NCBI GenBank assembly: GCA_905215675.1
Contig: CAJMRA010000114.1
Coordinates: 1-7,321, forward strand
Length of the DNA: 7,321 nt
Source: an uncultured bacterium
GTDB lineage: Bacteria > Desulfobacterota > Desulfovibrionia > Desulfovibrionales > Desulfovibrionaceae
Reading direction: 5' to 3'
The position numbers and the translations under genes were made by a program. The notes under the pieces are model-generated. The model was not told where the DNA came from and searched no databases. It worked only from the letters and a program-made list of their open reading frames with translations. This document shows, one piece after another, positions 1 through 5,064 of this stretch (positions within the stretch are counted from its first letter, which is position 1; each line of letters starts with the position of its first letter).

Positions 1-43
1 GGAGGGAAACCCTTTTACGCGCAAGCTAAAAGGGTTTCCCTCC
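1..43 (-). terminator. Perfect 17 bp inverted repeat, probable terminator of the minus-strand unit
   Basis: Bases 1-17 and 27-43 are exact reverse complements. Between them, after one bulged base, G19-C20 can pair with G25-C26 and close a GCAA (GNRA-type) tetraloop. The hairpin begins 43 bp past the stop codon of the DUF4037 gene, where a terminator is expected. Any T-tract for minus-strand termination would lie left of base 1, outside the window, so it cannot be verified. There is no T-tract on the plus-strand side (C-rich sequence follows), so a plus-strand terminator is less likely. The stem may extend beyond the window edge. Confidence 0.6.
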
Positions 44-85
44 CCCCTCAAGACCCTTCCCCCATAAAAAAAGCGCGTTTTGTCG

Positions 86-1021
86 TCAGGCTTTCAGCAG
101 ATCGCGGCGGCGGAGGTTTTCGTCCTGGACCTGGCGGAGGATCAGGGGGCCGTGGGCCCAGAGCCAGGGGTCATCGAGCGGCGAAAGGCCGCGTTGATGC
201 AGGATGCGGGCGACCTGCGCGCAGAAGGTTTCCACGGGTTCGGCCGCATCGGCGTCTTCGGGGCCGCGCAGGGGGTGGGCGGCGAGGGCGGCCATGAGGG
301 CGGCGACTTCCGCGCCCAGCACGGGCAGATCGGCGGCCAGACGCACGGCCCACTTGTAGAAGGGCATGTAGCGGCGATTGAGAAGATAGACCATGGCAAG
401 GGCGGCCTCCCCGAAGCGGGCGGCCGCAAGCATGGCGGCTCCTGCCTCGTTGCGGGCAAGGCAGCGGGGCAGATTGTACTGCCCGGCCTGCGCCATGCGC
501 ATGCAGCAGGAAGCAATCTTCTGCAAATGGACATCCTGCGGATAGTAGTCCAGCAGGAGCGCCCGCCGCCGGGAAAATTCGCCGAGGGAATCATGAAAGA
601 CTGCGCCGTTGGTACAGGCCGCCAGATTGTATTCCGGTATGGCAAGCCAGTCCTGACAGGTTTCGGGCATGGTTTCGGAACCGAGAAAGAAGCCGTAAAA
701 CTTTTCGATGGACAAGGGCCCCACGCGCCCCATGCGCCGCGCCTTGTCCATGCGGGAGGGGTAGCCCTCGAAACTTTCGGGCAGCGCCGCGAGCGCCTCC
801 TCGATACGCGGCAGGGCCGCCACACCCACGGAACGGGGAACCCAGAGACAAAAGGCCGGGCCCCAGTCGTGATCACGGGAAATTTCGTCGTCGCAGCCGA
901 AACATTCCGAGCCCTCGCCCACGAGCCCCACGGCGGCCTGTGCCATGACATCGGGAATACGGGCCGTCAAGATGGGCGCGCAGACCTCATAATAGGCGCG
1001 CGCCAGTTCCAGTCCTTTCAT
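86..1021 (-). CDS. DUF4037-type protein, nucleotidyltransferase-like
   Basis: This 311-residue protein resembles DUF4037 family proteins, which I recall as having a nucleotidyltransferase-like fold. The key stretch is residues 35-53: a G-x-G-S-E start, then Cys-Phe-Gly-Cys, Asp44-Asp45-Glu-Ile-Ser, and Asp50-His-Asp52, which looks like the Dx[DE] metal-binding pair of that fold. The rest is mostly helical, with a conserved-looking block around residues 190-226 (Arg-Asn-Glu-Ala-Gly to Tyr-Lys-Trp-Ala). There is no signal peptide or membrane segment, so it is probably cytoplasmic. The ATG at 1021 follows an AAGGA ribosome site with a 6 nt gap. It is the last gene before the hairpin at 1-43 and lies 199 bp after the double-glycine peptide gene. 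Its substrate is unknown. A role in modifying or controlling the peptide system is only inference from position; it may be an unrelated neighbour. Confidence 0.85.
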   Translation of the reverse strand: MKGLELARAYYEVCAPILTARIPDVMAQAAVGLVGEGSECFGCDDEISRDHDWGPAFCLWVPRSVGVAALPRIEEALAALPESFEGYPSRMDKARRMGRVGPLSIEKFYGFFLGSETMPETCQDWLAIPEYNLAACTNGAVFHDSLGEFSRRRALLLDYYPQDVHLQKIASCCMRMAQAGQYNLPRCLARNEAGAAMLAAARFGEAALAMVYLLNRRYMPFYKWAVRLAADLPVLGAEVAALMAALAAHPLRGPEDADAAEPVETFCAQVARILHQRGLSPLDDPWLWAHGPLILRQVQDENLRRRDLLKA

Positions 1022-1127
1022 GGGGAATCCTTACAGGGTTGTGCGGCGGTCGCGCCCTCCCGCCGGGGAAGACGCGGCCGCCGACGACCTACGGGAAAAC
1101 ATTTCAAAGCATACGGCCTGTCGCATT

Positions 1128-1169
1128 GCGGAAAAAACGCGGTTTTTCCGCCCGCTTCGGGCCGGGCGG
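1128..1169 (-). promoter_or_regulatory. Overlapping hairpins with a T6 run between peptide and DUF4037 genes (terminator or attenuator candidate)
   Basis: Reading along the minus strand, 1169-1163 pairs with 1154-1148 (7 bp, all G/C). The second arm of that stem can instead pair downstream. Bases 1151-1143 pair with 1136-1128 (9 bp, GCGG then A5 against T5 then CCGC). Alternatively 1151-1148 pairs with 1142-1139 to give a short GCGG/CCGC stem followed by G and T6, which has the form of a weak intrinsic terminator. Because these stems share bases 1148-1151 they exclude each other. The element lies about 50 bp after the peptide stop. It could reduce read-through into the DUF4037 gene, leaving the peptide mRNA more abundant. 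No folding energy was calculated. Confidence 0.45.
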
Positions 1170-1220
1170 CGCGGCGGCGCCGCCTCGCGTTTCATCTTTT
1201 TTCAAAGATACAACGCGCTG

Positions 1221-1502
1221 CTAGCGGCACCAGCCCTGGACCTCGGCAAGACTGTGCATCTCGACTTTGTCGCTGCCGGAACGATACAGGCCGATGGAGG
1301 TCACGCCCCGGCTCTGCAGACGCGAGAGATATTTGCCGAGATCGGCTACGGAAACGGTCATGGAACCCGAGCTGTGTTCCGTCTGCGTAAAGACGCGGAC
1401 GCCCCCCTTTTCTCCCACAAAGGGCTGAAGGGCCTTCATGTCCATGCCGCCTACAATGCCGTCAAGCTGCGCGTCGTCAAGCTGCTGAATAGCGTCGCTC
1501 AT
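1221..1502 (-). CDS. Double-glycine leader peptide, candidate exported cargo
   Basis: This gene encodes 93 residues. Residues 1-19 form a short leader ending Ile16-Val17-Gly18-Gly19, with hydrophobic residues at -4 (Ile16), -7 (Leu13) and -12 (Leu8), the classical spacing for C39-peptidase double-glycine leaders. Cleavage would release a 74-residue product starting Met20-Asp21. The product is rich in charged and polar residues, has one Cys (Cys92, next to last), and shows alternating beta-like and helical stretches (for example residues 35-40, 48-62 and 66-83). It therefore looks like a small folded domain rather than a Cys-rich or Ser/Thr-rich lanthipeptide core. The leader is not the long nitrile-hydratase-like or Nif11-like type usual for NHLP systems. 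The ATG at 1502 follows AGGAG with an 8 nt gap. The exporter genes lie upstream on the same strand. I do not recognise the mature part; bacteriocin, signal or effector are all possible. Confidence 0.85.
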   Translation of the reverse strand: MSDAIQQLDDAQLDGIVGGMDMKALQPFVGEKGGVRVFTQTEHSSGSMTVSVADLGKYLSRLQSRGVTSIGLYRSGSDKVEMHSLAEVQGWCR

Positions 1503-1627
1503 GTTCTTTTCTCCTGTAATTGGGGTTATGGGCGGAATGCCCCGAAAACGTCCGCGCCTCCCGCCGCCCGGGCAGAAGATCGCGGAAAAACGGCGTTTTT
1601 TTTCGTGAAACGACCGGCCGCGAGACG
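1503..1627 (-). other. Intergenic leader of the peptide gene with a short A/T-tract palindrome
   Basis: This 125 bp gap follows the substrate-binding protein gene. It contains the palindrome A5-CGGCG-T5 at 1586-1600, with the T-run continuing to 1603 on the plus strand. It resembles the A-tract/GC/T-tract elements after the other two gene ends, but its stem would be short and A/T-rich, so termination here is doubtful. The ribosome site AGGAG (1515-1511) for the peptide gene lies at its far end. I see no convincing sigma-70 promoter (no good -35/-10 pair) and no sigma-54 GG-N10-GC element. A separate promoter for the peptide gene cannot be ruled out. Confidence 0.35.
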
Positions 1628-2770
1628 TTACTCCGCATCCGCGCCGAACGAAAGCAGCCGGATGGACGGGGGATGCGCGCGCCAGAGTTCGTCAACCAGA
1701 GCGCGCATACGCGCCGCGAGCCTGTCGGGATGATAGCCGCCGTCGTCGTTCAGGGCCTCGGCCGTCAGCAGCACGGCCTGCGCGCCGAGCATGTTCCAGA
1801 CGGTGGGGGCCGAGCCGGTCAGGGCCGTACAGGCGGCGACAAATTCCGGCGAGGGCGGCGTCAGTTCGCAGTGGGGCACGAACAGCGGAAAGGGAAGATC
1901 CTGCCGGAATTCCTTTCCGCCGGGCAAATCCAGCAAATCGCTGCCGTAGACGGGCAGGCGCAGATTCAGGGCGCGCTGGGTGCGGGCGCAGGCAAGGAAG
2001 TCGTCGGCATCCCCGGCAAAAACGATGGCGTCAAGTCCCCGGTTTTCGTCATAGAGCTGCACAAAATAGCGCAGCTCCTCGTCGTCCAGCGGGGCGGCAT
2101 AATTGAAGCGGAAAATTTCGGCCTGCGGCAGGCTGCGCCGCAGGCTCTGTTCGCAGGCGTCGGCAAACAGGCGGCCATAGCTTCCCTCGTCGGGACTGAC
2201 AAGCAGCACCTTGTCCGGCCCGCGCGCCGTCAGCGCCCGCGTCAGCACCTCCGCCCACAGGGGGAGCGGCGGATACAGGGAAACGTAATTGTCCGGCGAC
2301 AGGGGCGCCAGCAACGGATCGACGGGCGTCATGGGCGCGATGCAGGGCAGGCCCTGAAAGCGGCTCAGGGCGCGGACGGCGGGCACGCTGCTCGTATGGG
2401 TGGGCCCGAAATAGACGGCGGCCTCCGGCAGGTCGCAAAAGGACTGCACCAGACGGCGATGGGACTCCATGTCCGTCCCGGTCGGCGCAATTTTCAGCCG
2501 CAGGGGTCGGCCGAGGACGCCCCCGGAGGCATTGAGCAGATCCACGGCGCAGCGCACGCCCTCCAGAACGCCCCGGCTGATGGGCTCCTCCCGCAGATCG
2601 CCGATGGTCAGCAGCCAGCAGGGAGCGCGCTCCACCCCGCGAATGCGGCGTTCCACAAAGTGATCCCGATAGTTGCGGTCCAGACCGGAACCGAAGCGGA
2701 ACGCGCCGAGACTTTGCAGGACAAAGAAGCACAGCGCAAGACTCAGCAGGGCAATGACGGCGTTCTTCAT
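1628..2770 (-). CDS. Periplasmic type-1 (LivJ-like) substrate-binding protein
   Basis: This 380-residue protein starts with a short basic end and a hydrophobic stretch (about residues 4-22), which is a signal peptide or an uncleaved membrane anchor. There is no lipobox; Cys14 lies inside the hydrophobic core. The body follows the branched-chain amino acid/amide-binding fold (Peripla_BP_6-like): a Gly-rich helix with Leu-Asn-Ala-Ser-Gly-Gly-Val-Leu-Gly-Arg at 78-88, Tyr-Phe-Gly-Pro-Thr with Thr-Ser-Ser at 120-128, a 'LPCIAP' strand at 141-146, and a second lobe beginning near 187 (Val-Leu-Leu-Val-Ser). The ATG at 2770 overlaps the stop of the ABC gene as ATGA and follows GGAG at 8 nt spacing. 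The frame is open further upstream (to 3172), but that part lies inside the ABC gene and lacks the signal segment. No importer genes are beside it, so its job is probably tied to the exporter: ligand sensing, quality control or cargo handoff. Its ligand is unknown. Confidence 0.85.
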   Translation of the reverse strand: MKNAVIALLSLALCFFVLQSLGAFRFGSGLDRNYRDHFVERRIRGVERAPCWLLTIGDLREEPISRGVLEGVRCAVDLLNASGGVLGRPLRLKIAPTGTDMESHRRLVQSFCDLPEAAVYFGPTHTSSVPAVRALSRFQGLPCIAPMTPVDPLLAPLSPDNYVSLYPPLPLWAEVLTRALTARGPDKVLLVSPDEGSYGRLFADACEQSLRRSLPQAEIFRFNYAAPLDDEELRYFVQLYDENRGLDAIVFAGDADDFLACARTQRALNLRLPVYGSDLLDLPGGKEFRQDLPFPLFVPHCELTPPSPEFVAACTALTGSAPTVWNMLGAQAVLLTAEALNDDGGYHPDRLAARMRALVDELWRAHPPSIRLLSFGADAE

Positions 2771-5064
2771 GAGGCGCACTCCGGCCCGTCCGCCCACTGC
2801 CGTTCGACAAGACGCCGGAACAGGCCCTCGCGGGCAATCAGTTCGGCATAGGAGCCCGTCTGAACGACGCGCCCCTTTTCCAGCACGTAGATGCGGTCGG
2901 CATTGATGATGGTGGACAGGCGATGCGCAATGACAATGCGCGTGGCGCGCAGGCTGTCCAGATGCTTTCTGACGATCTCCTGCGCGGCGTTGTCCAGCGC
3001 GCTGGTGGATTCGTCCAGCAGGAGCAGCGCCGGTTCCCCCACAAGGGCGCGCGCCAGCAGGATACGCTGCTGCTGCCCGCCGGAAATGGTTTCCGGCGAA
3101 ACGACGGTATGAATCCCCATGGGCATGGCCCGGACGGTATCGGCCATGGCGGCCATTTCCAGGGCCTTCCATGCCTCGTCGGGGCCGTATTCGGTGCCGA
3201 TGACGATATTTTCCAGAATGGACGCGGTAATGATGCGACTATTTTGCAGGATGACGCCGAGCTGCCGCCGCAGCAGGCGCACGTCCATGCCGGCAAGGTC
3301 CCTGCCGGAATAGAGGACGGACCCGGATTCGGGCTGTTCAAAACCCAGCAGCAGGCGCACGAGCGTGCTTTTGCCCGCGCCCGACGGCCCCGCCACGGCG
3401 ACGAATTCCCCCGGCCCGGCCTTCAGGCAGATGTCGTCCAGCGTCCGGGGCTGATCGGCATGATAGCGAAAGGAAACGTGCGCCAGTTCCACGCGCCCGT
3501 CCAGACGGCCGGGGTCCTCGCCGCCGTTGCTGTTTTCCGGCGGCGTGCGGAGTATGGGCAGGATGCGCTCCCAGTCGGGACGGATGGCCAGCAGGCTCCA
3601 CAAGCCCCCGGCAAGCCCCGCGATGCCGGACTGAAAATTCTGAAAGGCCGCCATGAAGGCCAGAAAGGCGGGCAGTTCCATCTCCTTCCGCCACGCGCCC
3701 CCGATCAGCGCATAGAACAGCAGGCAGATCAGCATGGGAAAGGCCGAGGAATACAGGGCCTGCACCGCGCCGTTACGGCTGATGCGGTACTGTTCCTCCG
3801 CCTGTACGGCAAAATCGACCATGCAGCGGTTGATGACGCGCGTTTCCGCCACGGCGGTACGTATCTTGCTCATGCCTTCCAGAAACTGGCGCAGCAGACC
3901 GGAAAGACGGCCCTCGGCCGCGGCGTGTTCGGCAAGGGGGCCGAGATTGCGGCGGGCCAGCAGGAACAGCCCCCCGGCGTAGACAAATACCAGCCCCGTA
4001 CCCGCCAGCGCCAGACCCGGCGAATAGTGAAACATCATGATCAGGCTGAAGACGTTGAACACGGCCCCCAGAAACTGGCTTGTGACAATGGAGAAGACAG
4101 CGCCCTGAATCCGGGCCGCGCCGAGAATGCGCTGCGACATGTCCCCGGCCGGACACTGCCGGAAGGCGTTGACGGGGATACGCAGGCAGCGGTCAAAGAC
4201 GGCCGCCTGAAAGCGTTCGTACTGCCGGGAGCTGAACACGACGAGCGACAGGGCCGGGACAAGCTGAAAGCCCGCCCCGCAGGCCGCAAGCACCACAAGC
4301 AGCACGCCGAGCTGCAACAGTTCGTCATAGCGGGCGGCGGGAATGATCCTGCCCGTGACGTATTCCGTCACCAGCGGGCCGAGCATGCCCAGCAGGGCCG
4401 ACAGCGTGCCCGTCACGCCCAGCAGGAGCAGTATCGGGCGGGCCTGCCGGAAGATGAAGGCCGCCAGCGTGCGCGTGTTCAGCGGTCCGGCGGGAAAGGT
4501 TTCGTAAAAGCAGAAGGCCCGGCGTTCCAGCCCGACGCATTCCCGCGCCGTCAGCGGACGGGTCTCGTCGCGCGCCGGATCATACAGCCTGCCGCCGTTG
4601 GAATGGGGAAAAAGCACCGCCGGTTCGCCCGTTTCGGCCCGGAACGCCAGCAGCGGCTGGGACGTGCGGGCGTAAATGTCGGCGTCCAGATCGACGGGAC
4701 GCATGCGCCAGCCCTCCTTGCGGGCGGCCTCCGTCAGGGCGTCCCGCGCCGCGGCGTCCGTCCGTTGTTCCAGCGCGCGCAGCGTCGCGTCCCTCAGCGG
4801 CAGGGAACAGGCCCGCGCAAGGCGGCGCAGCGTGCGGGTCAGCATCCCGTCGGCGGGCGGCGTCGCGCGGAAGGGGGCCTCCAGTCCGGCGGTCCGGCCC
4901 AGCGCGGCAATCCTGTCTTCCAGCTCCCGCTCGGCGTGCCGGTTGTCGTCGCGCAGGCAGCGCAGGCGTTCGACGTGCCGGTCTTCCGGTGGCGTATCGC
5001 CGGGATACAACTCTTCGGGACGCATATCCCGGGGACGCATATCATCAGGACGCGGCGCGGTCAT
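2767..5064 (-). CDS. NHLP/NHLM-type export ABC protein, permease plus ATPase without working peptidase
   Basis: This 765-residue protein matches the second ABC subunit of NHLM bacteriocin systems. Residues 1-195 are a hydrophilic cytoplasmic region; about 115-195 (Trp119, Pro137-Leu-Leu-Ala-Phe, Leu151-Phe-Pro, Tyr161-Asp-Pro) looks like a degenerate C39-like domain with no Cys-Gly catalytic site. About six membrane segments lie between 209 and 490. The ATPase has Walker A at 559-567 (GPSGAGKST), Q-loop Gln607, signature Ser661-Gly-Gly-Gln, Walker B ending Asp684-Glu685, and His714, so the site looks complete. The N-terminus (residues 1-30) is rich in Pro, Asp, Glu and Arg. The ATG at 5064 lies inside the upstream gene, overlapping it by 20 bp, and is set by a strong AGGAGG (5075-5070) at 5 nt spacing. 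It presumably pairs with the C39 ABC protein to export leader peptides across the inner membrane. Confidence 0.9.
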   Translation of the reverse strand: MTAPRPDDMRPRDMRPEELYPGDTPPEDRHVERLRCLRDDNRHAERELEDRIAALGRTAGLEAPFRATPPADGMLTRTLRRLARACSLPLRDATLRALEQRTDAAARDALTEAARKEGWRMRPVDLDADIYARTSQPLLAFRAETGEPAVLFPHSNGGRLYDPARDETRPLTARECVGLERRAFCFYETFPAGPLNTRTLAAFIFRQARPILLLLGVTGTLSALLGMLGPLVTEYVTGRIIPAARYDELLQLGVLLVVLAACGAGFQLVPALSLVVFSSRQYERFQAAVFDRCLRIPVNAFRQCPAGDMSQRILGAARIQGAVFSIVTSQFLGAVFNVFSLIMMFHYSPGLALAGTGLVFVYAGGLFLLARRNLGPLAEHAAAEGRLSGLLRQFLEGMSKIRTAVAETRVINRCMVDFAVQAEEQYRISRNGAVQALYSSAFPMLICLLFYALIGGAWRKEMELPAFLAFMAAFQNFQSGIAGLAGGLWSLLAIRPDWERILPILRTPPENSNGGEDPGRLDGRVELAHVSFRYHADQPRTLDDICLKAGPGEFVAVAGPSGAGKSTLVRLLLGFEQPESGSVLYSGRDLAGMDVRLLRRQLGVILQNSRIITASILENIVIGTEYGPDEAWKALEMAAMADTVRAMPMGIHTVVSPETISGGQQQRILLARALVGEPALLLLDESTSALDNAAQEIVRKHLDSLRATRIVIAHRLSTIINADRIYVLEKGRVVQTGSYAELIAREGLFRRLVERQWADGPECAS
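5017..5043 (-). repeat. Two copies of a 12 bp sequence at 15 bp spacing in the ABC N-terminus
   Basis: GGGACGCATATC occurs at 5017-5028 and again at 5032-5043 on the plus strand. On the coding strand the 15 bp period gives two adjacent five-residue units, Asp-Met-Arg-Pro-Arg and Asp-Met-Arg-Pro-Glu (residues 8-17 of the second ABC protein). It lies next to the overlap with the upstream stop codon (5045-5047). This looks like a small tandem duplication in a disordered leader and need not have a function. Confidence 0.5.

Noticed and set aside
1031..1195. Small minus-strand frame of 54 codons in the gap between the peptide and DUF4037 genes
   Set aside because: It is Arg/Ala/Pro-rich, crosses the overlapping hairpins, and has only an A-run with no ribosome site before its ATG at 1195.
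80..1390. Plus-strand frame opposite the DUF4037 gene
   Set aside because: It runs through both the intergenic hairpins and part of the peptide gene and shows no family resemblance; the minus-strand protein has a recognisable motif and ribosome site.
1221..1502. Nif11-like or nitrile-hydratase-like leader (the usual NHLP cargo type)
   Set aside because: The leader is only 19 residues and has the short classical double-glycine pattern; no long conserved leader domain is present.
2700..2770. Lipoprotein signal for the substrate-binding protein (Cys14)
   Set aside because: Cys14 is preceded by Leu at -1 and lies within the hydrophobic core, which does not fit a lipobox.
1520..2851. Plus-strand frame opposite the substrate-binding protein
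   Set aside because: It is antisense to a well-supported gene, with biased composition and no motif.
2771..3172. N-terminal extension of the substrate-binding protein in the open frame upstream of 2770
   Set aside because: The extension lies inside the ABC ATPase gene, would hide the signal segment and lacks family similarity; the ATG at 2770 has an ATGA overlap and a GGAG site.
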